Assembly: GCA_017532885.1 (NCBI GenBank)
Contig: JAFXIS010000039.1
Span: 1 to 64,000, forward strand
DNA length: 64,000 bases
Origin: Alistipes sp.
GTDB taxonomy: Bacteria; Bacteroidota; Bacteroidia; Bacteroidales; Rikenellaceae
Direction of reading: 5' to 3'
Part shown: positions 51,364 through 60,940 of the stretch, one piece after another
How positions within the stretch are numbered: position 1 is the stretch's first letter
Layout of the letters: each line of letters starts with the position of its first letter
The notes under the pieces: generated by a model
Databases searched by the model: none
What the model saw: the letters and a program-made list of their open reading frames with translations, nothing else
What the model was told of the DNA's origin: nothing
Program-made: the position numbers and the translations under genes

Positions 51364-52386
51364 ATGGAATTTACAGCAGAAATGATTGCCGGCCTTTTGG
51401 GAGGTACTGTGGTAGGCGATAAAAACACCGCCGTACATACCGTATCGTCGATTGACGGAGGTAAGAAGGGAGCTTTGGCATACCTCACCAACCCCAAATA
51501 CGAGCAATACATATACACAACCGAGGCCTCAATCGTCTTGGTAAACGAAGGTTTCGAGCCCTCGGCACCCGTCGAAGCTACACTCATCAAATTGCCCGAT
51601 GTAGGAGCTGCCGTTCTGAAGCTTTTGGAGATGTACAACGCCATGAAACCCCAGAAGAAGGGTATTAGCAAGTTGGCATCTATCTCGGAGAAGGCTTCAG
51701 TAGGTGAGAATTGCTACATTGGCGACTTTGCCGTTATCGAGGCCGGTGCAGTGATTGGCGACGGAGCAAAGATTTATCCTCAGGTATATGTGGGCGATGG
51801 CGTTAAGGTAGGTGCCGGCACAACGCTCCACCCCGGAGTAAAGATTTACGAGGGTTGCCGCATAGGCGCGAACTGCATTATCCACGCAGGTGCCGTTATC
51901 GGAGCCGACGGATTCGGTTTCCTGCCCAAGCCCGACGGCACTTTCGACAAGATTCCCCAGCTCGGAAATGTTATTATCGAAGATAATGTGGAGATTGGTG
52001 CTAACACCTGTATCGACCGCGCAAAGACCGATTCTACAATCATCCGCAAGGGTGTGAAGCTCGACAACCTCATTCAGGTGGGACACAATGTCGAGATTGG
52101 CGAGAACACGGTATCTTCGGCACAGATGGGTATTGCCGGCACATCGAAGGTGGGTCGCAACTGTTTCCTCGCGGGTCAGGTAGGTATCGCCGACCATGTT
52201 ACGATTGGCAACTATGTAAAGATTGGCTCTCAATCGGGTATCGACAAGGATGTTGCCGATGGCGAGATTCGCTTGGGTACGCCTGCACTCCCCGGCATGG
52301 GCTTCCATCGCTCATTCGCGGTATTTAAGACCCTGCCCGAGTTGCAGAAGCGTGTAGCAGCCCTGGAGAAGGAGATTAAGAAATAA
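51364..52386 (+). CDS. lpxD: UDP-3-O-acyl-glucosamine N-acyltransferase
   Basis: Adds the N-linked acyl chain in lipid A synthesis. It is 340 aa. It has an N-terminal uridine-binding domain (about 1-100), a left-handed beta helix of hexapeptide repeats (about 105-300) and a C-terminal helix ([17 protein letters not shown]). The catalytic His is in [12 protein letters not shown], with the second His in [10 protein letters not shown]. The GADGFGF segment is also characteristic. Preceded by its own promoter. Confidence 0.95.
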   Translation: MEFTAEMIAGLLGGTVVGDKNTAVHTVSSIDGGKKGALAYLTNPKYEQYIYTTEASIVLVNEGFEPSAPVEATLIKLPDVGAAVLKLLEMYNAMKPQKKGISKLASISEKASVGENCYIGDFAVIEAGAVIGDGAKIYPQVYVGDGVKVGAGTTLHPGVKIYEGCRIGANCIIHAGAVIGADGFGFLPKPDGTFDKIPQLGNVIIEDNVEIGANTCIDRAKTDSTIIRKGVKLDNLIQVGHNVEIGENTVSSAQMGIAGTSKVGRNCFLAGQVGIADHVTIGNYVKIGSQSGIDKDVADGEIRLGTPALPGMGFHRSFAVFKTLPELQKRVAALEKEIKK

Positions 52387-52408
52387 AGTATTTAACTCAA
52401 ATAGAATT

Positions 52409-53479
52409 ATGAAAAAGATTTTTGCAATTATGTTTGTAGCTGCGGCAATGGCTGCATGCACAGGCGGTACAAAGTACACAATCACCGGTACTAACATCGG
52501 ATTCGAGGATGGCTCGGTTGTTTATCTTCAGGCTCCCGTAGATAGCCGCAATTTGGAGGTTATCGACTCTACAACGGTCGTAAACGGTGCATTCCAATTC
52601 AAGGGTGAAATTGCTGCCGACAACGAACAGCTATATCGTTATATCACCATTAACGACTATATGTTTATCCCCGTATGCTGGGAGGCAGGTAAGATTGTGG
52701 TTGCGGATGTGGACCCCGTAACAGGTAAATTCGCCGTTACAGGTACTCCGTTGAACAACAAGCTCAACGAGTTCAACGAGAATATGCAAAAGTTCAGCAA
52801 GGACCAGAACGAATTGACAAATGTTGGCGACAGCGCTACGGCAGAGATTGTCTACAACGAGATGATGGATTATGTAAAGGGCTTCATCAAGGAGAACATC
52901 GTAAATCCTTTGGGTCGTCAGCAGTTGAAGCAATTCTATTATCAGTTTGAGCCTCAGGAGGTTTTGGACATCATAGCGCTTATCCCCACCGAGAATGCCG
53001 AGGAGTTTGCTAAGATGAAGGAGAGCGCCGAGAAGGCTTTGAAGGTGCAGCCCGGCAATCCTTATATTGATGTAGTGGATAAGACTCCCGCAGGCAAGGA
53101 ACTTTCGTTGAAGAGCGTTGTAGAGAATGGCAAGAACAAGTATGTCTTGTTGGATTTCTGGGCATCATGGTGCGGTCCTTGCATGCAGGAGGTTCCCTAC
53201 CTTATCGAGACTTACAAGGCTTTCCACAAGAAGGGCTTCGAGATTTATGGTGTATCGTTCGACCGCTCGGAGGAGGCTTGGTTGAAGGCTATCAAGGAGA
53301 AGAAACTCGATTGGTTGCATGTAAGCGCACTGAAGATGTGGGATAATCAGGCTCGCAACGATTATGCAGTAAACTCAATTCCTGCAAACTTCCTTATCGA
53401 CTGCTCAACAGGCGAGATTATCGCAACAGGCTTGCGCGGCGAGGAGGTTAAGGCAAAGATGGAGGAGCTGTTGAAGTAA
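52409..53479 (+). CDS. TlpA-like thioredoxin-fold lipoprotein with N-terminal DUF4369
   Basis: A 356-aa envelope thiol-disulfide protein. The signal has a lipobox (MAAC, Cys at residue 16). The N-terminal part (about 20-115) looks like the DUF4369 beta domain often fused to TlpA proteins in Bacteroidetes (ITGTNIGFEDGSVVYLQAP). It is followed by a helical linker and a C-terminal thioredoxin domain (about 215-356) with the active site DFWASWCGPCMQE. It probably reduces or resolves periplasmic disulfides; its partner is unknown. A strong terminator follows. Confidence 0.9.
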   Translation: MKKIFAIMFVAAAMAACTGGTKYTITGTNIGFEDGSVVYLQAPVDSRNLEVIDSTTVVNGAFQFKGEIAADNEQLYRYITINDYMFIPVCWEAGKIVVADVDPVTGKFAVTGTPLNNKLNEFNENMQKFSKDQNELTNVGDSATAEIVYNEMMDYVKGFIKENIVNPLGRQQLKQFYYQFEPQEVLDIIALIPTENAEEFAKMKESAEKALKVQPGNPYIDVVDKTPAGKELSLKSVVENGKNKYVLLDFWASWCGPCMQEVPYLIETYKAFHKKGFEIYGVSFDRSEEAWLKAIKEKKLDWLHVSALKMWDNQARNDYAVNSIPANFLIDCSTGEIIATGLRGEEVKAKMEELLK

Positions 53480-53500
53480 ATCATTATAAGTCACAACATA

Positions 53501-53532
53501 ACAAAGCTCTATGCCTGCGCATAGAGCTTTGT
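53501..53532 (+). terminator. Intrinsic terminator after the TlpA-like gene
   Basis: Perfect 14-bp stem ACAAAGCTCTATGC (53501-53514) / GCATAGAGCTTTGT (53519-53532), 4-nt loop, then TGTTATT. Confidence 0.88.
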
Positions 53533-53572
53533 TGTTATTAGGCCCTTGAATCTACAAAAAATCAGTATAAAA

Positions 53573-53604
53573 TTTGTTTTTATAATTATAAATTTATATT
53601 TTTG
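53573..53604 (+). promoter_or_regulatory. Promoter of the AraC-family gene
   Basis: TTTG (53573-53576), 20 bp, TATTTTTG (53597-53604), in very AT-rich sequence. The leader would be about 47 nt. Confidence 0.7.
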
Positions 53605-53657
53605 CATTATTAGACTAAGCAGATAACTATTTTAACCATTATTTGAAACCTTCTTTT

Positions 53658-54566
53658 ATGAAACTATCATGTCCCCCCTCTTGTGCTGCATTGCAACATC
53701 CAGAAGCCGGATTCTATGTGGGTCGTTGCATGGAAGGTGAAACCACCATCATCGAAGCGAGTTCCACAAATCGAATAATATTCATCACCTATGGCTCCGT
53801 GGTCGTAAACTCAAAAGAACGAGAAAATTACGAGGTGGAAGAGAAGAATATGATACTTTGTTATAAGGAGTACGATTACCATATAACGGCAAAGAACAAC
53901 ACCGAGTATATCGTTGCATATTTCACCTCGCTGGGAGGTGCTTGCGACACAAGCATGCTTTCGCAACTTTTCCGCGCAAACAAAAATATGCATTATGAGT
54001 TTAAGTCATTGCCGTTTAACGAGCCTATACGCGATTTTTTGGGCACAATAATTCGTTACTTGCATGACGGCATCGAGTGTAAGCACTTACACTACCCCTC
54101 GATTCAGGTATTGTTTGTATTGCTTCGATTCTATTATCCACCCAAGGCATTGCTGAAGTTCTTTTACAACCTGCTCAGCTACGATTCGTCGTTTACCGCC
54201 CTTATCGAGAATAATGTCGAGAAGGTCCATACACTCAACGAACTCGCAGCAATATGCGGCTACGATATCTCGACCTTCAATGTCGTTTTCCGTCGCCATT
54301 TCAAGGATATCACACCCTACGCATGGATGCAGCAGCAACGCAGCGTAAGCATTCTGCGATGCTTGGAGAAGACCGACATGCCAATCCATGAGGTTGCCGA
54401 AAACTTCAATTTCTCGAATCCCGGACACCTCAGTGCCTTCTGTAAGAAATTCTGGGGGAAGACTCCTTTGAAAATCCGCTCTCAGGCCCGCATGGCAGAG
54501 AAGGCTGCAAATGGAGATACCGAGCCAAAGAGAAGAAGGAGCAAGGCTACTAAGGATAGCGAATAG
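53658..54566 (+). CDS. AraC-family transcriptional regulator
   Basis: A 302-aa regulator from ATG 53658 (an in-frame TTG lies 15 bp upstream). The N-terminal half (about 1-150) is a cupin-like sensing domain (IIFITYGSVVVN, EEKNMILCYKEYDYHITAKNNTEYIVAYF). The C-terminal domain carries two helix-turn-helix motifs (LNELAAICGYDISTFNVVFRRHF and IHEVAENFNFSNPGHLSAFCKKFWG), followed by a basic tail (KRRRSKATK). The ligand and targets are unknown. It has its own promoter and is followed 75 bp later by ruvC. Confidence 0.9.
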   Translation: MKLSCPPSCAALQHPEAGFYVGRCMEGETTIIEASSTNRIIFITYGSVVVNSKERENYEVEEKNMILCYKEYDYHITAKNNTEYIVAYFTSLGGACDTSMLSQLFRANKNMHYEFKSLPFNEPIRDFLGTIIRYLHDGIECKHLHYPSIQVLFVLLRFYYPPKALLKFFYNLLSYDSSFTALIENNVEKVHTLNELAAICGYDISTFNVVFRRHFKDITPYAWMQQQRSVSILRCLEKTDMPIHEVAENFNFSNPGHLSAFCKKFWGKTPLKIRSQARMAEKAANGDTEPKRRRSKATKDSE

Positions 54567-54641
54567 AAATTTAGCTTAATATCTGCACTTATCCGACAGG
54601 GTAGGTGCAGAATCTTATAGACCAAAAGCGTTTCATGTAGA

Positions 54642-55259
54642 ATGGCAGACGAGCAGACGACATATCGTATTATGGGCATCGACCCCGGCACGAACTATAT
54701 GGGCTACGGCATCATCGAGGTCGAGGGTCGCACTCTGCGCTCGGTTGTGATGGGTGATATCGACCTGCACACGATGAGCGACCCGTATCGTAAGTTGCGC
54801 TATATCTTTGACCGCGTGAGCCGTCTTATCGAGGACTACGAACCTCGCGAAGTGGCATTGGAGTCGCCATTCTTCGGCACAAATGTGCAGAGTATGCTCA
54901 AGCTTGGTCGCGCGCAGGGTGTGGCTATGGCTGCCGCCCTGCAACACGACAAGGAGGTCTTTGAGTATGCTCCTACGCGCATCAAGCAGGCAATTGCCGG
55001 CTCGGGAGCAGCTTCAAAAGAGCAGGTTGCAGCAATTATCAAGCGTATGCTGAAGTTGGACTATACACCTCGGAGATTGGATGCTACGGATGGTATGGCT
55101 GTCGCGATGTGCCACTACTTCACAGCCCGCACACCTATAAATTTGGCTATGGGTAGCGAACGCGTCAAAGGTCTGGGCGGAGGAAAGAAAGCCGCCAAAG
55201 GCTCATCGTCGTGGGAGGCCTTTATCCGCCAAAATCCCGAGAGAGAGGTGAAGAAATAA
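54642..55259 (+). CDS. ruvC: Crossover junction endodeoxyribonuclease RuvC
   Basis: Resolves Holliday junctions. It is 205 aa, with the four acidic metal ligands in place: Asp in GIDPGTNYMGYG, Glu in ALESPFFGTNVQS, and Asp pair in RLDATDGMAVAMCH. The C-terminal extension beyond about 165 is longer than usual and basic (GGGKKAAKGSSSWEAF). No ruvA or ruvB is adjacent. The stop codon lies inside the left arm of the bidirectional terminator. Confidence 0.95.
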   Translation: MADEQTTYRIMGIDPGTNYMGYGIIEVEGRTLRSVVMGDIDLHTMSDPYRKLRYIFDRVSRLIEDYEPREVALESPFFGTNVQSMLKLGRAQGVAMAAALQHDKEVFEYAPTRIKQAIAGSGAASKEQVAAIIKRMLKLDYTPRRLDATDGMAVAMCHYFTARTPINLAMGSERVKGLGGGKKAAKGSSSWEAFIRQNPEREVKK

Positions 55260-55294
55260 AATTAGGCTATCCGATGGATAGCCTAATTTTATTT
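55254..55294. terminator. Bidirectional terminator between ruvC and the M3 peptidase gene
   Basis: Perfect 19-bp inverted repeat (55254-55272 / 55276-55294, core TTAGGCTATCC) with a 3-nt loop. A/T-rich flanks work for both directions, and it contains the ruvC stop codon. Confidence 0.93.
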
Positions 55295-55317
55295 CATTAC
55301 ACAAAAATCACAAATCC

Positions 55318-57429
55318 CTACTCCAAGTTCATCGACTTGATAAGTGCATCGACCTGGGGCTCATGACCACGGAACTCGACATAGATATCCATCGGATGAC
55401 GCTGACCACCCTGCTCAAGCAAATGGCGGAACGAAGCGGCAGTCTTGGCATCGAAGATGCCCTTCTCCTTAAAGAGCGAGAAGGCATCGGCAGCCAAAAC
55501 CTCTGCCCACTTATATCCATAATATCCTGCGGCATAACCTCCGGCGAAAATGTGGTTAAACGATGTAGAGAGCGATGTACCCTCAACTACGGGAGTAATC
55601 TGCACCGACGACATAGCCTCACGCTCAAATGACTCGACATCACCCGCAAAAGGCTCGGTCAAGGTGTGCCATGCCATGTCGCTCATACCGAACGACAGCT
55701 GACGCAGATTGCCGTAGGCTGCCAAATAGTTCTTCGCAGCGACAATCTTCTCAACCAACTCCTCAGGGATAGCCTCTCCGCTCTGGTAATGCACTGCCCA
55801 CATATCGAGGTACTCCTTCTCGGTAGCCCAATTCTCCAAAATCTGCGACGGGAGCTCAACAAAGTCGCGATATACGCTTGTGCCATTCAACGACTCATAC
55901 TTACCCTTTGCCAACATGCCGTGCAGAGCGTGTCCGAACTCATGCAGGAAGGTGGTAAGCTCATCGAAAGTAAGCAACGAAGGTGTTGTTTCGGTCGGCT
56001 TGGTAAAGTTCATCACAAGCGACACCAAAGGACGCGTCTCGACACCTTCAACCACCTTTGCACCGCGGAACTCGGTCATCCATGCACCCGAACGCTTCGA
56101 TGCGCGAGGGAAGAAATCAAGATATAGCACCGAGAGGAACTCTCCATTGGCATCCTTAACCTCGTAGGCCATCACATCGGGATGATAGACCGCGATTTTA
56201 TCGTTTGCCTCAAACTGCAAGCCATAGAGTTTCTCGGCAACCATAAATACGCCATTGATAACATTGTCGAGCTTCAGGTAAGGCTTCACCTGCTCGTCGT
56301 TGATGGCATACTTCTCATTCTTGTACTTCTCTGAATAATAAGCCCAATCCCAAGGCATAACATCACCCGTATGGCCCAAAGTCTTGGCATAGTCGTTAAT
56401 CATCGCGTAGTCCTTATGACCATGCTCGATAGTCTTGTCGCGCAACTCTGCAAGGAACGAATTTACGGTCGTAGCATTCTGCGCCATAGCCTCCTCCAAA
56501 ACATAGTCGGCATAGGTGTTATAGCCCAACAACTTGGCAATATTCATACGCAGCGTAGCGATGCGCTTTACCAACTCGGTATTATCGAACTCACCATTAT
56601 AGGCGCGTGTATTATAGGCACGATAAAGCTTCTCTTTAAGGTCGCGCTGTGAAGAGTATGTAACAAAAGGCACATAGCTCGGAGCCTGCAATGTAACGGT
56701 CCAACCCTTCTCGCCTCGGGCCTTTGCCTCGGCAGCCATACCCTCCTTGACAAATGCGGGCAACTCGGCCACCTTCTTCTCATCGGTAATATTAATCGAG
56801 AAGGCATTTGTTGCCGAGAGTGAGTTCTGCGCAAAGAGCAATGTTGCCTCCGAGAGCTCGGCTGTATATTTACGATACAACTCCTTATCCTCATCCGAGA
56901 GGGCCGCTCCCGAGCGGGCAAAACTCTTATAGGTATCCTCCAAAAGTTGCTTCTGCTCCTTCGAAAGCAGCAACTGCGAACCCTCGTATACCGCCTTCAC
57001 GCGCTCGAAAAGTTGCGGATTGAGCGACACATCGTTGCTCAGCTCGGTGAGCTTAGGCTGAATGCGCAATGCGATAGCATCCATCTCGTCAGAAGTATCC
57101 GCCTCGCGCAAATTGAAGAAGATACCCAAAATGCGACCGAGCAACTCGCCCTGACGCTCCAAAGCCTCGATAGTATTGGCAAATGAGGGCTTTGCGGGGT
57201 TATTGATGATAGCATCTACCTCGGCACGCGACACAGCAATAGCTGTTTCGATTGCGGGCTCATAGTCCGAAATTTTAATCTTGTCAAAAGGAGGTGTGGC
57301 ATGCGGAGTATCCCACTCTGCCAACAAAGGATTCGTTGTGTCAATCTCCGGTAACACAACCTGAGGCATATCGTTGCCACATGAGGCAACCAAAGCACTA
57401 AATGTCATAGCAAATAATAGTTTTTTCAT
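55318..57429 (-). CDS. M3-family metallopeptidase (peptidyl-dipeptidase Dcp-like), lipoprotein
   Basis: A 703-aa zinc peptidase. Starting at 57429 gives a lipoprotein signal with lipobox LVASC (Cys17); two upstream in-frame ATGs would only add polar residues before it. It shows the M3 zinc motif FLHEFGHALHGML, the third ligand Glu in FVELPSQI, and the substrate-binding tail AGGYAAGYYGYKWAEVLAADAF and RHLLEQGGQRHPMDIYVEFRGHEP. The enzymes of this type remove C-terminal dipeptides or cut short oligopeptides. It is a paralog of the next gene upstream and lies 65 bp after it. Confidence 0.93.
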   Translation of the reverse strand: MKKLLFAMTFSALVASCGNDMPQVVLPEIDTTNPLLAEWDTPHATPPFDKIKISDYEPAIETAIAVSRAEVDAIINNPAKPSFANTIEALERQGELLGRILGIFFNLREADTSDEMDAIALRIQPKLTELSNDVSLNPQLFERVKAVYEGSQLLLSKEQKQLLEDTYKSFARSGAALSDEDKELYRKYTAELSEATLLFAQNSLSATNAFSINITDEKKVAELPAFVKEGMAAEAKARGEKGWTVTLQAPSYVPFVTYSSQRDLKEKLYRAYNTRAYNGEFDNTELVKRIATLRMNIAKLLGYNTYADYVLEEAMAQNATTVNSFLAELRDKTIEHGHKDYAMINDYAKTLGHTGDVMPWDWAYYSEKYKNEKYAINDEQVKPYLKLDNVINGVFMVAEKLYGLQFEANDKIAVYHPDVMAYEVKDANGEFLSVLYLDFFPRASKRSGAWMTEFRGAKVVEGVETRPLVSLVMNFTKPTETTPSLLTFDELTTFLHEFGHALHGMLAKGKYESLNGTSVYRDFVELPSQILENWATEKEYLDMWAVHYQSGEAIPEELVEKIVAAKNYLAAYGNLRQLSFGMSDMAWHTLTEPFAGDVESFEREAMSSVQITPVVEGTSLSTSFNHIFAGGYAAGYYGYKWAEVLAADAFSLFKEKGIFDAKTAASFRHLLEQGGQRHPMDIYVEFRGHEPQVDALIKSMNLE

Positions 57430-57493
57430 ATTTTCCAACTCTTTTTTCGGTTTCTTCATAATTTGGTTTTTCTCCTGCAAATCAATGTATCAG

Positions 57494-60064
57494 TTACATT
57501 GCGAGGCTATCTTTTATCTCCTTGATTGATTCCTCAACCTCTGTCGTAGACTTTTCTATTTCTGTCGCTGATTTTTCTATCTCTGAGGTCTTTGCAGACT
57601 CGGTTACCTTTGTAGCATCATTCACATCTATAATTTCTGTGGCGGCTGCAACATTGGCAGTTGCCTGTGCTTCGATATTTCCGACAACCTCCGCCTGCTC
57701 TACCTTTTCGATTTCTTCGACCTCTTCAATCTTCTCAATATTTTCAATATTTTCGACCTTTTCGACAGTTTCTACTGCCTCTGTTTTCTCTGCGACATTC
57801 GAAGTTCCCACTTTCGCAGCCGCTTCTGCCGCCTCTGCGGCTTCACGCTCACGGCGCGACTTCTCGGCACGCTGACGCGCCAGCTCTCGCGTATCTATGC
57901 GCTCAACCTCTATCTCCGGCGCAGGCAAAGAGTCTATCGGCTGAACATCCTCCTCGATAAAGCCTCGGGCGCGCAACAAGGCATCTTTATCGGGATCTGC
58001 ACCGCGGAATGCGCGATACATCTCCATGCCCGGGCGTGTACCGCCCTTCGAGAGTATCTCCTTGCGGAAACGCTGCGCAATTTCGGTATTGAACAAATCA
58101 CCACTCTCGACAAAAGCCTCGAAGGCATCCTTATCCAGCACCTCTGCCCAGATGTAGAAATAATATCCCGCAGAATAACTGCCATTGAAAATATGGTTGA
58201 AATAGGTATAACGATAACGAGGCTCGATTTGCGGAATAAGTCCACGCTTCTCTCTGAGCACCTTATCCTGGAACTCCGAGAGGTTGAACGACTCATCCAC
58301 GCTCTCCAACGAGTGGATATCCAAATCCGACAATGCTGCAGCAACCAACTCCGTTGTAGCAAAGCCCTCGTTGAACTTCGCAGCACGATGAATCTTCTCA
58401 ATCATAGAGTCGGGCATAACCTCGCTACGACGATAATGGATAGCATATTTCTTAAGCATCTCCTTCGAGAATGCCCAATTCTCCATAATCTGCGACGGAA
58501 GCTCCACAAAGTCGCCCTCAACCTCCGACAAACCACGATATGGCACCTCGGCAAACAGAACATGCAGGGCATGTCCAAACTCATGGAACAGAGTTTCCGC
58601 CTCATCCAACGACAGCAATGCAGGACGCGACTCGGTCGGTCGGGTGAAGTTGCAGACAACCGTAACGACAGGCGCGATACGCTTGCCATTATCGTAACGC
58701 TGCGGAGTATATGTTCCGCACCATGCACCACCTCGCTTGCTCGCTCGGGGATGGAAATCGAAATATATCAGACCCAACACCTCGTCATTGCTATCCTTTA
58801 CTTCGTAAACCTCACACTCCTCATGATAAAGAGGTGCCGAAATAGGTCGGAACGAGATTCCATACAGGCGATTGGCAAGGAAAAATACTCCACCCTTGAC
58901 ATTATCCAATGATAAATACTCCCTGACACTCGCCTCCTCCAACTGATAATCACGCTGGCGCACCTTCTCGGCATAATACCACCAATCCCACGAAGCAAAT
59001 TCGGCGTCAGTGCCATTATCCTTCTTAAAGAGCTGCTTCATGCGCTCCAATTCATCCTTGGCGGTCTCCAACGCCGGAGTCCAAACACCCTCCAACAATT
59101 CATACACAGCATCGGGCGAGCCGGCCATTTGACGAGCCGTAACATAATGCGCAAACGACTTAAAGCCAAGCAATTTAGCCTTCTCCGCACGCAGACTTAC
59201 TATCTCGGTGATAATGGCATTGTTATCGTACTCGTTACCATTATCGCCACGCGAAATATATGCCTTATAAATCTCCTCACGCAACGACCTGTCGTCGGCA
59301 TAAGTAAGCAACGGAATCATACTCGGTGTATGCAGCGTAAAGACAAAGCCCTTCTTCTCCATCTCCTTTGCCTGCGCCTCGGCGGCATCACGCACCGACT
59401 GCGGAACACCATTCAGGCGAGCGCGAGGGACCTCCAAAACAAAGGCATTGGTCTCGGCGAGCAGGTTATTCGCAAAGCTAACACTCAACATCGAAAGGCG
59501 CTCGTTTATCTGCTTCAAGCGGCTCTTATCCGCAGGCGACAGCAACGCGCCCGAGCGAACAAAATCATCGTAAATCTGCTCGGTAAGGCGCATCTGCACG
59601 GCATTCAGATTAAGGCTGAAACGCAGGTTGTAAACCGTCTGAATCTTAGCAAAAAGGGCATCGTTCATCGTAATAGCATCGCCATGTGCTGCAAGCAGGG
59701 GCATCATCTCACTCGAGAGTGCCTGCAACTCGTCGGAGGTATGTGCCGAATTAAGCAGGCTGAAGACTCTGCCAACGCGCCACAGCATATTTCCCGAATT
59801 ATTATACGCCAAGATAACATTCTCGAATGTAGGCTCCTCTGCGGAGTTTACAATCGCTTCGATATCGGCTTTATGGCGCACCATACCCTCCTCCAGAGCA
59901 GGTTTGAAGTGCGAGATATCGATACGGTCAAATGGAGGAGCTCCATATGGAGTATCCCAACTCTCCTCGAAGAATGGATTTTCACCCATCTTTGCCTTAT
60001 CGCCGCAACCGCTCAAACAAAAGGCGAGCAGTACAAAAATTAGCACTCTAAACATATATTTCAT
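57494..60064 (-). CDS. M3-family metallopeptidase with a charged C-terminal extension, lipoprotein
   Basis: An 856-aa paralog of the adjacent M3 peptidase. Lipobox LSGC (Cys20). The zinc motif HEFGH is at 494-498 with Glu521 as third ligand in FVELPSQIMENW. The peptidase domain ends near residue 705 (FRGADPDKDALLRARGF). About 150 residues follow: a basic helix (ELARQRAEKSRRERE), an Ala/Glu stretch, a degenerate Glu/Val/Ile/Lys repeat (about 760-800) and units like SEIEKSATEIEKS (about 826-850). This tail is unusual for the family and may be a coiled-coil or spacer. Transcribed from a palindromic promoter at 60118-60133. Confidence 0.92.
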   Translation of the reverse strand: MKYMFRVLIFVLLAFCLSGCGDKAKMGENPFFEESWDTPYGAPPFDRIDISHFKPALEEGMVRHKADIEAIVNSAEEPTFENVILAYNNSGNMLWRVGRVFSLLNSAHTSDELQALSSEMMPLLAAHGDAITMNDALFAKIQTVYNLRFSLNLNAVQMRLTEQIYDDFVRSGALLSPADKSRLKQINERLSMLSVSFANNLLAETNAFVLEVPRARLNGVPQSVRDAAEAQAKEMEKKGFVFTLHTPSMIPLLTYADDRSLREEIYKAYISRGDNGNEYDNNAIITEIVSLRAEKAKLLGFKSFAHYVTARQMAGSPDAVYELLEGVWTPALETAKDELERMKQLFKKDNGTDAEFASWDWWYYAEKVRQRDYQLEEASVREYLSLDNVKGGVFFLANRLYGISFRPISAPLYHEECEVYEVKDSNDEVLGLIYFDFHPRASKRGGAWCGTYTPQRYDNGKRIAPVVTVVCNFTRPTESRPALLSLDEAETLFHEFGHALHVLFAEVPYRGLSEVEGDFVELPSQIMENWAFSKEMLKKYAIHYRRSEVMPDSMIEKIHRAAKFNEGFATTELVAAALSDLDIHSLESVDESFNLSEFQDKVLREKRGLIPQIEPRYRYTYFNHIFNGSYSAGYYFYIWAEVLDKDAFEAFVESGDLFNTEIAQRFRKEILSKGGTRPGMEMYRAFRGADPDKDALLRARGFIEEDVQPIDSLPAPEIEVERIDTRELARQRAEKSRREREAAEAAEAAAKVGTSNVAEKTEAVETVEKVENIENIEKIEEVEEIEKVEQAEVVGNIEAQATANVAAATEIIDVNDATKVTESAKTSEIEKSATEIEKSTTEVEESIKEIKDSLAM

Positions 60065-60117
60065 AGATTTTGCATTAAATTATTATCCGTCGTATTTCAA
60101 TACTTATATTTAATTAA

Positions 60118-60133
60118 TATCTTTGCAAAGATA
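60118..60133. promoter_or_regulatory. Palindromic, face-to-face -7 elements
   Basis: TATCTTTGCAAAGATA is a perfect 16-bp palindrome, so it reads as TATCTTTG (-7) on both strands. The minus-strand copy has TTG at 20 bp (60156-60154), overlapping the rsmE start. It serves the M3 peptidase gene leftward and rsmE rightward, and the two start sites would overlap. Confidence 0.65.
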
Positions 60134-60150
60134 ATATTTAGTCTAAAGTT

Positions 60151-60873
60151 ATGCAACTATTTTACGCACCTGATATTACACCTCCTGTCTACACCCTGTG
60201 TGAGGAGGAGTCAAAACACTGCATCAAAGTTTTGCGTTTAGCGGTAGGCGACACGCTGCATGTAACCGACGGCAAGGGTAATTTATACCTATGTCGCATA
60301 ACCATAGCTGATGCGCGACGCTGCTCGATTGAGGTGGTCGAGACTCACGAAGAGTTCGAAAAAATGCCATACCAACTGACAATGGCGGTAGCTCCCACAA
60401 AGAATATCGAGCGCTTCGAATGGTTTTTGGAGAAGGCCACCGAAGTGGGCGTAACACGCTTTGTGCCAATCGTATGCGACCATAGCGAGCGCCGCATCAT
60501 CAAACCCGAACGCGAAGAGCGCGTAATAACATCAGCCGTAAAACAATCGCTCAAGGCTTATCATCCCACATTGGATGAGCTCACTCCGTTGCGCAAACTT
60601 ATAGCGACGGATTTCGAGGGACAGAAATTTATCGCTCACTGCGACTCGTCGTTCGACGAAAAGGGTTTCAAGAGGGAGTATCTGCCGGCAATTATTAAAA
60701 AAAATGAAAATATTTTAATTTTAATCGGTCCGGAGGGTGATTTTTCGCCCGAAGAGATTAATTTTGCGCTCGAAAACGGATTTCAACCTATCACGCTCGG
60801 CGAGCAACGACTGCGCACCGAGACTGCCGCAGTGGTCGCTACGGTAATGTGTGCAGTTTGTAACACATTATAG
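60151..60873 (+). CDS. rsmE: 16S rRNA (uracil1498-N3)-methyltransferase
   Basis: Methylates U1498 of 16S rRNA using SAM. It is 240 aa. It has an N-terminal PUA-like domain (about 1-70: HCIKVLRLAVGDTLHVTDGKG) and a SPOUT knot domain with MAVAPTKNIERFEWFLEKATEVGV, VIxSAVKQSLKAY and the SAM-knot LIGPEGDFSPEEINFA...LGEQRLRTETA. The leader is short (about 19 nt) if transcribed from 60118. It ends 67 bp before the membrane complex genes. Confidence 0.95.
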   Translation: MQLFYAPDITPPVYTLCEEESKHCIKVLRLAVGDTLHVTDGKGNLYLCRITIADARRCSIEVVETHEEFEKMPYQLTMAVAPTKNIERFEWFLEKATEVGVTRFVPIVCDHSERRIIKPEREERVITSAVKQSLKAYHPTLDELTPLRKLIATDFEGQKFIAHCDSSFDEKGFKREYLPAIIKKNENILILIGPEGDFSPEEINFALENGFQPITLGEQRLRTETAAVVATVMCAVCNTL

Positions 60874-60940
60874 CGCAGCGTCGTTCGGTTAGGTTGATGA
60901 ATTAAACAAACAGAAAAACAAAACAAACATTTACTGCAAA

